In this document: positions 24,701 through 37,365 of the stretch, piece by piece
How positions within the stretch are numbered: the stretch's first letter is position 1
Layout: each line of letters starts with the position of its first letter
Notes under the pieces: model-generated
Told to the model about the DNA's origin: nothing
The model's input: only the letters and a program-made list of their open reading frames with translations
The model's database searches: none
Position numbers and translations under genes: made by a program
Origin: Dicaeum eximium
Taxonomy: Eukaryota > Chordata > Aves > Passeriformes > Dicaeidae
Assembly (NCBI GenBank): GCA_013396995.1
Contig: VWZP01002200.1
Span: forward strand, 794,166-858,165
Direction of reading: 5' to 3'
Length of the DNA stretch: 64,000 nt

Positions 24701-26320
24701 CTTCATGGGACCTGACTGGGGAAAATAAAGCTGTTCCCAGTCTCACGTACAGTAGCTCAAACACTTTGAGGTTTTGGTAATCCAAATACCTTGGGTTTTC
24801 GGCCCAGGGCGTGCTGTCTGCACCTCTGGGAGCAGTGCAGCTTGAATGACTTGGTGAGTCCTGTGCTGCTGTCTTCTCTTCCAGTCGGGGGCAGTGAATC
24901 TCTGCGCTCATACTGGAAGATGTACTTGCCCAAAGTGCTGCTGCTGGTCTATGTCGTGGACTCGGCTGATCATGCCCGACTGCCTGTGGCGAAACAGCTG
25001 CTTCATCAACTCATCCAGAACAACTCCACCCTGCCTGTGGTAGTTCTGGCCAACAAGCAGGTAAGAGTTCCCTGCTGCTGCCACAGCTTGGGCTGGCAGC
25101 AGCTTTGGAAACAGCAACAAAGCCTTTCAAATGAGGCTTCATGCCTTTAAGGAGGGCACATGGCTGGGAGTCTTTCTGACACTCCTGTTGACCGCAAAAC
25201 GAAATAATCTGAGGTTGTTTTGGATCTGCAAGATGCAGGTCCTGTGCTTGGTGAAGATGCAATCAGAGCTGTGGGTGGAAACTGCTGTACAGTTGCAAGG
25301 TTTGGGAGCTTCAAGGGCAACCACAGTTAGAGCTGAAGTTAGGTTTCTGTTCTGAGTATCTGCCTAGAAGTACCACTTCACCTAGCAGCAGCTAAAAAGT
25401 GAAGCACTGCTCTTTGCCTTCAGACTGTCTGGTTGGTTGCTCTTAAGTCTGCTTCTGAAACCTGAGAGAAAGAGCAGCCTTCCTCACAAGGCAGTGCTTC
25501 CTTCTAAGATCTTTGTGGAAGTCTCAATGATTGGTGCTGTACCTGGAAAAGAATTGGGCCTCTGGTACAATCAGATGACAGAAGAGCCCAAGGGTTTTAA
25601 TCACAGATTATCTTTTATCAAGGCTTTGTGCTCAGTTTGCTCTACATTGTTACCTCCTAAATTTCCAGTAACTGAGGCCTGTTACTAGTGGTCATTCCTG
25701 TTACTCTTGAACACAAGTGCAGGCTTGGGCTTCATCAGACTCAAAAGCATCAGAAACACTGGTGGCTGAGAAGGTAGGCAGGGCATGACTGTTGTGTATT
25801 TGCCCTATTTGTAACTCTTTGCTGGGCACCTGGGGTCTTGGGTCAGCAGTGCTTTTGTCTGCCTTGTGCTGGTACATACACAAATATCAGAAACAGTGAA
25901 ATTAGTGTAGAAATAGAAACAACTGTACCCATATTTCTTCAGGAAAAAATTAGGTTAGAAATTAATTCTTTTTCCCAAGGCATTTTAGGACATGGGAAGT
26001 GACCTCATAGAAGGTACATAAGAATGGTGCCCCAGAGCCTTTGAGACTCTTTCCCTCCCTGGACAAAAACAGCAGCTCAAAGTAGGAATGGTGCCACCAC
26101 CTCTTGCAACTAACAGGGTTGTTTTGTTTTTGTGTAACAGGACCTCGAAGGTGCATATTGCATCACTGATATTCATGATGCTCTGGCTCTGTCTGATATT
26201 GGAGACAAGAGGAAGATGTTCTTGATTGGTACCCATGTGGCAGAAGATGGCTCTGAGATCTCCTCCAGCATGAAGGATGCCAAGGAGCTGATAGGGCAGC
26301 TGCTTTTGGAAACCCAGTGA
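21619..26320 (+). CDS. ARL9: ARL9, ARF-like small GTPase; exon 1 interrupted by a gap
   Basis: Exons 2-4 are firm: 21952-22120, 24885-25060 and 26141-26320 (TGA). They encode GLDGAGKTSILHTLA (P-loop), APTEGFNAICINTEESQMEF (switch I), LEIGGSESLRSYW (switch II), VLLLVYVVDSADH and ANKQDL (base specificity). The C-terminus is LLLETQ. Switch II reads EIGGS where ARF proteins have DVGGQ, so the catalytic glutamine is missing; from memory human ARL9 and ARL10 share this, suggesting weak intrinsic GTP hydrolysis. Exon 1 most likely starts at the ATG at 21619 (purine at -3, G at +4) and encodes MGSRLRAAALCGAALALAGG, a hydrophobic segment that could anchor the protein as proposed for ARL10. Its donor is lost at or after the gap at 21680-21693. 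Cellular role is poorly known. Confidence 0.9.
21680..21693. other. Assembly gap (14 N) in ARL9 exon 1
   Basis: Run of N inside GC-rich DNA just after the hydrophobic N-terminal codons of ARL9. The exon 1 donor is lost here or just beyond. Confidence 0.99.
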
Positions 26321-27330
26321 CAGCTCTTTTCTTACAACATGGCGTTTGCAGCTGAGGGAGAGCAGGTGTTAGTATATGGTCAGTTTGCTGTGTGGCAGCT
26401 GAAATGTGCAGATATGCTTTCCTGGTGGGTGTGGAATTCCTCTGAAAGTGATATCTAGTTGGTAAGGAAATCTTAATTTATAGTGGTTTGAAAATACATT
26501 TGAGAAGTAGTCTATTTTTAGCATATTTGTATGAGAAAAATAGTCTGTCTCTCAGGTAGCAGATTTAAGGGAAAATATAGCTTAGGTGGGCTAGATAGCT
26601 TCATGTCAGGTGGGAATCAAGCACTGACTTCCATGGAAGAAAGTTGCATTCAGTGAGTTTAACATGGCTTGATGTCTCAGGTTAAAGTGAAATATGTTTA
26701 CTTCACAAATTTTACAGAACCCTTTTAACAGTGGTGTTCTGTTGAAAATGAGACCTCACTTCTTGACAGTGTCAGAAATTTGAAGTGCTGCATGTAGTAT
26801 TTTTGACAGTGACAATTCTTGTTGCTGTGTTGACCCAGTTGTTATGGGAGTGGCAAATTGGTAATCTTTGGAAATTGGTATGGTTACTGTTCTTTAGTGG
26901 GTAAGAACAAGAAAATGAAAGCTATAATATATTAAGTGTTTCTTTGCCTACAGGCAAAAAACCAAAATGGTGTAATTTGAGGTAGCGACTGGATGCTTTT
27001 AAGTTAAATTGGCAGCAAAGGTGGGAGACTCGTCCATCAGGTTGAGCAGCTTATTTAAGCTTAGTCTGAGATGTCTTAAAGCAAGTAGTCTTGCTTGTGA
27101 AAACTGTTGTTTCTTGAAGGTGGTTTCTGTTAGCACAGCAGGTGAGGAAGGTGACAAGCTGCTGAGGAGTGTCACTCTCCCAGTGTCCTCCTAATTATAC
27201 TCAAAGGACATGACCCAGGAACAGTCCTGTAAAGGACCTGTTTTGCACCCTCATCTATTGTACGACGCTTTTATAGTTTTGTCCTTTGTAACAGATGCAT
27301 AAAACAGAAAATTCCACTCTAACCACGGGT
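26321..27330 (+). other. ARL9 3' UTR and intergenic region
   Basis: The sequence after the ARL9 stop is T-rich and unique-looking. I found no AATAAA close to the stop, so the 3' end is undefined. No exon is seen before the CpG-rich start of the next gene. Confidence 0.45.
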
Positions 27331-27334
27331 CCGG

Positions 27335-27650
27335 ACTGCTCTCTTCTCTTCCACTTGGGGAACAAGATGTTGGGGTGCGGGAGGCTCCCGAGGCCTCTCT
27401 GGCACGGCCAGCATGACACGGGTCCTCGTCACGCGTGGGCTGCTGCCGCGGCNGCGGCGGGGACTGCGGGACCCGGCCCCGTTTCACGGCCGTCGTTGCC
27501 GTCAGGGCACGTGGCTGCACGTGTCGCCACGGCGCTGGTTTTCCAGTCATCCCGTATCCCCCATCCCCCGGCTGCTTCGTACTGGCGCCGAGTCCCGGTT
27601 TAACACAGCTGCTATTCCCCCGAGGCTCTGAAAGCCTCCCATGGAAGGTG
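27335..27650 (+). promoter_or_regulatory. SPMAP2L: CpG-rich region, probable SPMAP2L promoter
   Basis: CpG-dense stretch with a short GCG/GCN run holding a single N at 27453. A candidate first coding exon is ATGGAAG at 27641-27647 before a GT; its phase joins the next exon to read MEVASCTPYV. The donor is only moderate, so this start is tentative. Confidence 0.45.
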
Positions 27651-27962
27651 CTGAAGGCGGTGTTAAGGGGTGGCTACTCTGAGCCCGCAGGCTGGTGGCC
27701 GCTGGCTCCTGTGCCAGAGGAGGATGTGGTGCTGGGGGTGCTCTGTCCTGCAGCCTTGGCGGCTGCCAGCGTCCCCCCATGAGGAGCAACCGCTGCAGAG
27801 GAAGGACCAGGGAAGAACAATACAAACGTCTGCTGAGCAGCTGTCCTCACTGAGGAGATGCACAAACTTCAGGTGCCATATGATTATTGCACGCTAAAGA
27901 GCTGGCAGCCCAGGCTCCAGGTGTTAGCAAGCTTTTAAATTCACCTCTTCTTGTCTTTGCAG

Positions 27963-30900
27963 TGGCATCTTGTACACCGTACGTATGTGTGCGCCCACGC
28001 AGCAGGTAAGAAGCCCTCCCCTCCTGGCTGGGTGTTCAGGCCAATGCCCCCTGTCTCTGAGAGGGCTCAGGCAGGGATTTACACCAAGCAGTGAGTCACT
28101 ATATCTGATGACACTGTGATAAGCATTTGAGAGGAAATGACAGTTTTGCCCTTACCTCAGCTTCTGAGAAACATCCGACCATCCTGCCCCTTCAAAATGG
28201 AAGCTGTGACTCTTTGCTTTACAAGGAATTGATCTCAGAAGGAGTTGATCCCCCTTAAGCAATGAGCCTGTGAATGCTCAGACAGTGGAGGGAAGGTGTT
28301 TCTGTGTCTGTCTGAACCAAGGCCTCGTCTTCCTTGCTGGGAAGCATGAGCAGGCCCAAACAACAAAGGCTCCACCAGGGCTGTCTTGTCAGTGAGGTGG
28401 TTTAACCCCTTCAAGTTGCAGAGCTGCTGTAGGTACATTCCTGAGTGAGGACACCTGTCTGGAGCTTTTGCCACGATAAATGTAATATTTCTTTTTGTAA
28501 TTGGAAAAAGAACAGAAAAAGATTGTCAAGTGAGTTGAGAGATGAGATCTGAATGTATGTGTGCCTCGTTTCTTGGCTGGATCATGGTGCAAGCTTTGCA
28601 CAGCAGTGTGGGGCACTAGGGCCATGTGCACCTTGTGCTAGATTTGGCTGTGGCTGTGTGCTGGATCTGTGCCAGCAGCTGAGGAAAAGCAATGAGCCTG
28701 CTTGCAGAGATAGTGCCAGTCCTGCAACATAGCTAGGCTGGAGGGGACCTCTGTGTGCTAATCCTTCACCCCCTCACACCTTCACAAGGAAAAGCCTCTG
28801 GGGACCCTCTTGGGAATAAAAAACTTAAACTGGGTTTTGGCTCCTGAAATGACATCTGCCTTCCTGACCATGTCCTGTCTTGAACTGGTGGCAGGGGGCC
28901 AAATTCCTACAGGCAGCTGCCTCTGTGGGATCTCAGCAGGAGCCATGTTTGCAGTGCTGTGGCCCAAGTTAGGCGTGACAGGCATCTCCTGCAGTGATGA
29001 TAATGTAACAGCAGCCTGCCATTTCAGGGATCTCTCTGGTGCTGAGCTCTCTGACAAGCATTTGCCAGGGCTTGGCATCTTACTAGCAGTATTAGCCTCA
29101 TCAGAGAAACTACAGGTGTGTCCCCAAAGCACAGATTGTTTTCTGTTGGCAAGTATCTCTCTCTACTGGTGGCCTTGCTCTTCTCTATGTTGCCATATTG
29201 CCAGGTGATATGGAGCAGGGAAGCAATGCCTCAGGCAAAAAAAACAATGCCTGTGTTTTTTTCCTGGTGGAGCACTTCCACAGCTGCCTGCACAGTGTGG
29301 TTGTTCACCAGCTGGCTGTGGGTAGGCACCTGTAGCCCCAGTGGGTGGGTATGGGCTTGGTCTGTGACATTAAGGAGTTGTGTAACATGCTTGTGGCACT
29401 GGATTATCTTGTTCTCTCTGTACCAAGGCTCATAAAGTTCAGGGTCTTCCCAGTCACTGGGATTTCAGGCCTCAGCAGTGATACCTGATCGTCGTGAAAG
29501 GTTTTGGTCTGTTGTATATTCAGTAAAAACATTTCCAGAGCTGCTCCTAGGGCAGAGACCATGTATGTTCCTGTGTCTCCATAGCATCTAGGACCTCTGT
29601 ACTAAATGGACTGAAATAAAATGTGCTCCTAAAGCCATGTGGAAACACAGTGCTGTCCCCATGGTGCCTTTTAGTAAACCACAACAGTGCTGGTAACAGG
29701 TATTCCTTCATCTGGGCTCCCATAGGCTGGGAGATCATCCTGGTATGTTGACCAGGAAAGCTCCTTCCCACTCTCCTAGCCATCAGTGGAGGCAGAATTG
29801 CATATTTGTGTCTCTGCAGTACAAGAGAAAACACAGAAATTCGTGGGCTGGTGAGTTTGCCAGATTAAATTGATGGAAAGTACTTACGGAGAGAGGTCCT
29901 TAAACATGCTCTCTCAAGGGAATGGAGGCAAAAGCACAGGGGTTTGAGTGTTTATATGGCTTTGAGTACAGCAGTAGCTTCTTTATGCTTTGTTGGTTTA
30001 ACTGTATGGTTAATGGCATGTTTGTCCTTTTCTGCAATTTTGGCAGGATTGATTTACTTGCAGAACCCAAGACAATATTTTGCCAAGCCAGCAGTCCCAC
30101 GTAAGTAGGAGCTCAAACAGCGCTTGCTCAAGGGCTGGGGACTGATGGGACTCAGCTGGAGCAGACCCTTGGCCATTGTCTTGTTACTCCTTTCCCCAAT
30201 GTCCCTAGAAAAGCAGACTGAGATGTTCCATACTTGAAAGGGCTCCCTTCAATTTGCTGTTTCAAGTTCTCAGTCAAAAAATCTGGGCTTGTCCCGAGCC
30301 TTGCCTTTGTTGCCCCATCTGGTCTGAGCTGCCCAGCTGAGATGTTGTGGGGTAGGATGGTGTGTGGTGACCGGCCAGGCTGCTTTGTCCTGGAGGATAC
30401 AGCCCAGCTTTGGGAACAGAGCTGCTGTCTGTGTGATGGGATCAAACTACAGCTTGACAAGCCAGGGCAAAGTCTCTTAATAACATCCCCATTATCTGTA
30501 TGGGTCTTGAAAAAGGCTCCACAAACCCATTGCCCTGCTGTTCCCTGTCCCAACTACCCCAGTACCCTCTCCCACCATGGCCTCCTAGTGAGGGATGAGC
30601 AACTCTGAATTTGCCCTGGGCACAGGAGAGTAACCACTAACCTGCTGTAAAACCCCACCCACTTTCCGTGGCACACCCTGACTGTAATTTTATTACTATT
30701 TTCACTGTCATACCTGTGGTAAAGTTATGTGTTAATGGTCAGGCAAAAGAAATGCAATGATGAAACTCCTCCAGGGGTTTCAGAGATGTAATGAAACAAC
30801 CCTCTCTGCATATCCACTGGTAACTAAACCCAGACCTATTACTTTAAGACTTTTTTCTTTTTAGTTGACAACAACCAGCAGGAGAATGTTGGGAAATTCA

Positions 30901-33900
30901 GTGCCACAGAAGGAGAATGCTCAGGGGGTGGTAGTGGCACTTTGCAGGTGTGGGGAGCCATAGGGCGTGCGTGTGTGTGTGTGTTTCATCCTAGGCAGGG
31001 AAGGACCGCCCCAGCAAACACATTTCACACTTGTGCATGTTGGTAAAATTTAACAACCTTGCTGTTCATGCTAGGCTTGTATGGGGAAACCAAGAGCCAA
31101 TATGGACCCTTTCTCGGGGTGCTATGACAGCTTGGCCATCTGCAAGAATATTGTATCTGTGCCAGCCCAAGAAGGATTTCAGCAAGTACGAGCGCAGGTC
31201 AGTGACGTGGTAGCACATCCTGGGGAAGGAGGCAGCTCAGAGGATGTTCTCTACGGGGCCATACTGGCTCCCAGGGAAAGGGGACATGCCATCTCCTCTC
31301 CTGAAAAGGCTGCCCTGCAGATAGCTCCATGGCACTGAAACTCACCAGCTGTTTTGTGCTTGGAACAGGGGCTGTCTGAAGCAGGGAAGAAAGTGCTGTG
31401 GGAGCACAGTCACCCTGAATACTTGACTTCCAAAATGGGGAGGAGCTGTGGAGTGCTGAATATTGGTGCCCTTTTATCTCCTCATACCCACTTCCCAGCT
31501 GGGAGGAGGACTTCTACAACACATAGTTGCTGGTCTGATTAGAGCTCTGGGTTCCCATCAGCTGCCCTAGGAGCTTGTCTTGATCTCAGTCTCCAAGCAC
31601 AAGGGAGCATGTTCCTCTGCTGTAACGAAAATACCCACCCAACAGCTCTGCTTTGGTTTGCGGTAGACATCATGTGCATGCATGGTTGCACCTGTGCATA
31701 GAGAGGAACTGTCCCTAGCATGTTCCATGTCCCATTGGGGCTGATGCAGCCCAGCCAGACACCTGGACACAGTTATTGATCCCCTGCATCCTCTTGGAGT
31801 CTGACCTAAATCTTTAAGATAAGGTTAGGAACAGAGAAATCTTGCAGTGTTCTGCTGCTGGAAGGAATCCAGGTCTCTTGCCTTGAATTAAAACTCTGCT
31901 GTCACTGCATGGTGTAAGAAGTATAAATGACAGTGGTGCTGCATTACTTGAAGCAAGTCATGTAGCTCTGTTGGAGGAGCCGAAGCTCTTTTGGAGTCAA
32001 AATGGTGGTTGCTAGTCTGGAAGAAGTCCTAGCAATGAGAATGGAGATGAAACTGTGTTGCATTCCTAGCTTTCCTCCACCTGAAGGAATGTCAAGACAT
32101 GCATGTTTGTAGTTTTCTCCCCTCTGCCACCATTTATATGTGCTCTCATCACACACAAGAGCACCATATGTGCTGTCATCCTCAGGAGAGCTCCTATCTC
32201 TTGCTAAAGGTGTCCATACGACAGCACTTCCTGCCTTTCTGCTTACCTCTGCTTCCTTCTTCCCTGGTGATGACAAGCATATTCCAACAGTTATGCTTGT
32301 TTGAAAGCTGGATGAACAAGGAGGAGACAGCAAGATGAAAGCAGTTACAAGGACACAAGGTGCTATCAAGCCATTGTAACAAAGAGGTTTCTAAATTGGC
32401 AGAGCTGACCAGCATAAATGCTGCCAGATGTTGTTAGGCAGCTTCTTTAAATAGTCCAGGGAAAGCCTAGACTTTGAAAGCAGTGCACTGACAGTGCTTA
32501 AAAGAGGACTCTTCAGATGCCAACAGCATGTGAAATGAGGAAATCTCAGGTGTAAATGCCTGTTTGTTCATGGCTTTTCCATGTGCACCAGTGCCAGATT
32601 TTGTACATGCAGCAGGCATGGATGTTTAACCAGGCATAGGTTACCATCTGCCAGGATATGTTCTCTGTCACTTGCCTTTTGCTAGCTCTTCTGTGCTGTT
32701 CCTCAAAATCCTTCTTTCTGTACAGGTTGAGACCAATAATCGGTGGGCGTGCCCCACTAGTGAAGTATGGCTACCCTTCTGAACGGCTGCTGAAGTTGTC
32801 TGAACCTAAAAAATGCCTCCCTGCTTACCTGGTGCAAAGGTGAGAGCCTAGAAAGCCTAGAGGGTGCTATAGGTAGAGCCTTGGGCCTTGTAGCATCAGT
32901 GCATCTTCAAGTAATAAATGTAGGAGCAGAGGATGGGTAAGCAGAGGGCAAAATGCAGAGCAGGGTCTCTACTGGGATTAGAACTTCTGGATTCTCCCGT
33001 GGGATAAGTTCTACACTGGAAATGGCCACAAGACAAAGCTGTCTTCTACTGCAGCAAATGTGAGGCTTAGGCATCCCAGGTGCAGCCAGAGTGGAGAGCA
33101 TCTGTGAGTGGCAGTGTCATGACTGTTGCAGATCCCGTGAGTCCCCCGAGTGGCCCGTGTCCCGGGCTGCACGGAACTACAATGCCTCCAAGCGGATACT
33201 GGAGCTTGCCCAGCCAAAGGGGCTGCACCCAGACTTCCTGCTGGACAGAGAGGTGAGGAAGAGGTCGAGTGAGATTTGGAGGGTACAGGGATGCTGCAAA
33301 CTGTCCTGAGTTTTTAGACCCTGTAGCCCACCCCTGGATGTGCCCAGTGTGTGGAGGGGAGAAGCTGTCTGGTTCTGCTGGGGTTTATGACACTGGGAGA
33401 AGCTGCCTTTTGAGAGAAAAATGTTGTCTTTGCAAACCTGCTGCTGGGAGACAAAAATCAGCCAGATTGGAGGAGCCTAGTATAGCAGGAGAGCCAAGGG
33501 AGGCATCTGGGCTGCATCCTCTGATAAAGCAGCCTGGGAAAGTGGAGAAACCTGATGGAAATGGCATGTTTAGCTCTTAGGGAGTAATCATGTTTGTAGT
33601 TGGGCGGCTGTGCTCCTATCTGAGTACATAGGGGGCATGAGATTGCAAATACTATGTATATTTTGACTACATTTTACCAGAAGCCTCATTTATATTTCTG
33701 AGCTTGTTCCTTTTTGGTAGGGGTGAAAGGGCTTGGAGCAATCTCAGATTACATTCATTTCCATGGCAAAGGCTAGGTTTTCTGTGCAGCCTCTGGGACT
33801 GGGGAATGGGAGGCTGGGCTGGAGCAGGACTGGGCAACAGTAACCCTGTGAAAAATTTTGGAAGAAGTCCCCTGCTGGAGAAGTAATCACATTTTTGGTA

Positions 33901-35818
33901 GGAATGCAGTTAACTGTAGCAGAAAATTTACCCTGAAATCTGAGTGTCTCTCCTTAGCAGGGAAGTTATTTGATTCGGCCAGGAAGATGAATATAAAAAA
34001 TATGGAAGAAATTTCTCTGCATTTTTACCTGGCTCCACAGGCTCTCATTACAGGTGCTCCCCTCCTGGCTCTGAATGGGCAACAGCTGGGGAATTCCCAT
34101 AGCACCACAATTACTTAATAGTTCAGGTGAAAGAAAAATAATGGATTCTGGAAAATCAAGAGTGACCATGTTTGAAAAGGAAAGGTGCTGGGATGCTCAT
34201 CCTTGTGTAGGGGGAGCATGTCCCTGTGGGCTGCTGTACAAGCCCTGTGTCTGCAAATGTCTCCCCATTCTGGACCCATGCAGCTGCCAACAGAGATTTC
34301 CAGCTTTGCAGTCTCGGCCAAGGCATCGTCACGGGTCCAGAAACTCGCAGAGCCCTTGATCAGGGAACTGACCTGCTGCTCTAAGCACAACAAACCTGGT
34401 TCTCTCATCTCCACGGTAAGGCAGCATCACCTGGGACCCTACAGGGATGGGATTTTTGGCAGAGGAGAGGGCACAGGTGCTCAGTCGCTTGTGGGTCTCT
34501 TCATGTCAGTCCTGGATGTGCTGCTCTCCATGAGGCTGGTGTAGCTGCTTCCTGAGCTAGAAAGCAGGACTTGTACTCCATTCAGAGCATGAACTGATTC
34601 CCAGCACACATCCCCAGAGAACAGCAGAACTGTGCCTAGCATGCACTTGTGGGGACAGGGAGGGGTGTAGAAGTGCCTAACTGGGATCTCCAGTGCTGGG
34701 GGTGGGTTGGACAAAGGGCTGCGAGTAAGAGGAGGCTGGAGGGCAGGCTGTGGGACTGGCCAGGCAGGGATTTCTCCTTCTACAGTTTGCCTGGTGCCAA
34801 ACACAGCTGAGGGTATGACTGTGTCCCATCTGTGTGTGGTCATTGACTGTGAACCTGGTAACACTGAGTTGGTTGCAGGCTGAGCACTCTTGAATGCCAG
34901 GAGCATCTCTAAGGACCTTCCTCCCCATTCTTCCACAGGTTTCCAAGGCATCTCTGAAGGCAATTGCGAGCCCTCGGACTATTGAGCTGTCAAAGCCAAA
35001 ACAAGTCCATGCTAAATTCCTGCCCCCACGGGATCCTGAGTGGCCCGTGACACAGGCTGCCAAGCGCGCAGTGGCTACACCAAGGATTGTGGAGCTGGCC
35101 CAGCCTAGCTCAAGGTAGGTACGGCTTCCCTGTCATGGGGAAGCCATCAGCTGCCAGCCCATTTTGTGTGGCTCATGGCACCTTGTTCATTTGTATTTGG
35201 CCAGAGAGATTAGGCCGAGATTAGGAAGTGCTCTTCCACTTCCAAAATGCATGGATTTTATATGTCTAGATGTGTTAATGCTACATGGATTGCGGTTTAA
35301 AAAGCCCTTTTGAGGTAGAAGGAAAGTCAAAAGAGAAGAAACAAGAACTTTCTAATTCCAGCACAATTACTGATTAGGACTTCTTATTAATTCCAACTAT
35401 AAAAAGCAACCAGCTGGCAAAGGGCAGAGTGTAATACGCTCACGTTGCCCAGCATGTTGCAGCTGACCTCAGCCCAGTCTGCAGGAAATGATGGGGAGCA
35501 TGTTTCACAGAAGGTGAGGGAATGCCTGGCTGTAGTGGCTGTGAGAGACATCCCTCCCCTGAGGACAGCAGCGGACATGTGATGCTTTTTGTCCTCCCTT
35601 GACATGGAAGGGCAGGCTTAGGTGGAGGTGTGGGAGCTGGCAGGCAGCTGACAGCTGGCTTTGCTCCAGTCAGGACTGACCATCCCTACCCTCTCTCCTA
35701 CAGACCTCGTATGGGCTTGACTGCACTCAACCCAGATGCATTCAAAGTGAAGGAGAGTGCTAAGAAGGCAGTTTGTTCTCCACGCATCGAAGAACTGGCT
35801 CAACCTGTTAGGCGCTAA
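27963..35818 (+). CDS. SPMAP2L: SPMAP2L (THEGL), testis-type THEG-repeat protein; 5' end uncertain
   Basis: Eight exons join in phase: 27963-28005, 30047-30100, 31075-31197, 32726-32839, 33132-33252, 34284-34415, 34939-35114, 35704-35818 (TAA), 292 codons. They carry eight copies of the THEG motif R-x-x-x-L-x-x-P-K, such as RIDLLAEPKT, RILYLCQPKK, RLLKLSEPKK, RILELAQPKG, RTIELSKPKQ, RIVELAQPSS and RIEELAQPVRR. The fifth (RVQKLAEPLI) has lost its lysine. WPV after an acidic residue recurs twice (PEWPVSRAA, DPEWPVTQAA), so the repeat is about 40-70 residues long. THEG-family proteins are expressed in spermatids and tied to the sperm axoneme; exact role unclear. The first exon here needs one base from an upstream exon. 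The 34284 acceptor was chosen because it keeps phase and has a good tract; a nearer AG at 34295 would also keep phase. AATAAA is at 35954-35959. Confidence 0.88.
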
Positions 35819-35953
35819 GCTCCTTCAGAAACGTTCCTGCCATCTGCCCACATCACCCCTTGGAACATCACTCTCTCTGGGCTGTGCTGTGGCTGGAAAA
35901 TCTCGAACACAGCATAGAGGCAGCACTCAGCAGGAACGCTTTCTGGGAGTTAA

Positions 35954-35959
35954 AATAAA
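35954..35959 (+). terminator. SPMAP2L: SPMAP2L polyadenylation signal
   Basis: AATAAA about 135 bp after the stop codon; the nearest good hexamer to the gene end. Confidence 0.7.
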
Positions 35960-35984
35960 GTCATCATTCCTTAAGAATAGTCAT

Positions 35985-37340
35985 CAGAGAAAATTACAGA
36001 ATTCGACCTAATGTCGAAGGGAAATGGGAAGACTCCCTAGGATGGGTTATGTCTGGAGTTTCTCTCTTGATTGTTTTGTCATAATAGTTTAAGAAGTAAT
36101 GAAACAACTGCTGGGGGAAGGCAGCACAGGAACTGTCCTTTCACGCAGGGAAATGTGGCAAACCAAACCCAAGAGCGTGCAGTAAGTTGCTGCAACATAA
36201 CTCCTGAATTTGGGTTTAAAATTTTTTGCTAAAGTTTTAAACATCTTCTTACTGACACTCAAAAGTTTTGTGCCTGTGACAGAAGTAGAAATACGAAAGG
36301 CTACAATGCATATTCAGTTGGCTTAGATTTGGAGGCTGTTTTCTCAAATGTTTGGAGGACCCGCAGATCCAGTTACATAGGTGGGTTAAAGTTGTGTGAC
36401 CCTGGGCAAAATAAGACAGTTCTGCATTGGGATTTTTGGAGCCTAACTCAAAAAATCAGAGTTCCCCTCAGTGTAAGAGAGAAGGCAAGTTGCAAAGGAT
36501 AAGCAGAAAACAAGTATTGATGCCAGAGTCTGCAGACCAAATTGTGAGCTCCAGTCAGGTCTGTGTGTGAGTCAGTTTGGCAGCTGGATTGCAGGGAAAC
36601 AACACAGCCTGTGCAGGGCATGACATATGGGAGAATGCTTTTATCTGCTTCCCACAAGGTCAGTGTGTTTTGCACTGGCTGCACAACCACTGGCGACAGG
36701 CTGGAGATACTGAGGCAAGAGAGATGCTCACCAGTAAGGGACAAAAGCCACAAATGAAAGCATATGGCAGTTTCAGAGCCAATGTATTTTAATCTTCCCT
36801 GTGTTAAGCTGATTCTCCTTCCAGAGGAGTAGAGGCAGGTGACCACAAACCAGAAGGAGATTAATCAGGGGATCCATTAATTGATTCAGTAATCCACTAA
36901 GCAGAGGACTTTTGAAGCCTTTTGAACAGGGTAAGGTCACTGGGATATGGTGCTGGTTATTTTTAAACCAGACATTGTCCTGGATGTCTCATCCAGGATG
37001 GACGAGAGTTTGGACTTTGTGCAAGAGCCCCAGTGCAACTACATTCCTCAGGCTTGACAATGGCCAGGAGGAGACTGGGGTCTCCCCCTAAAACCCCCAT
37101 GCTGTGGGGGAACCCCAGCACCACCAGCCTCTGCCACCCCAGGGATTAGGAGGTGTGTGGGGTTGTGTGGGCTGCCATGCGTGGACCCACAGGTGCCTTA
37201 GGAAACAAGGGTACCCATGGCTGTCCCTGTGGCAAAGGCAAAACCCACTGAGGCTGCCTGGGAGAGATGTTACCCTTCCAGGGGAAGGAGTCTGCTTCCT
37301 GTCATGGGGGCAGGGATTACAAGCAGGGACATAACACAGC
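35985..37340. other. Intergenic region between convergent SPMAP2L and HOPX
   Basis: No exon or known repeat recognised. The two genes end tail to tail here. Confidence 0.5.
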
Positions 37341-37365
37341 TCCTCTCATCAAAAAACATTGGGTT

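Noticed and set aside
27413..27631. Frame starting MTRVLVTRG as the SPMAP2L N-terminus
   Set aside because: It ends in a stop before any donor that fits the phase needed by exon 27963-28005.
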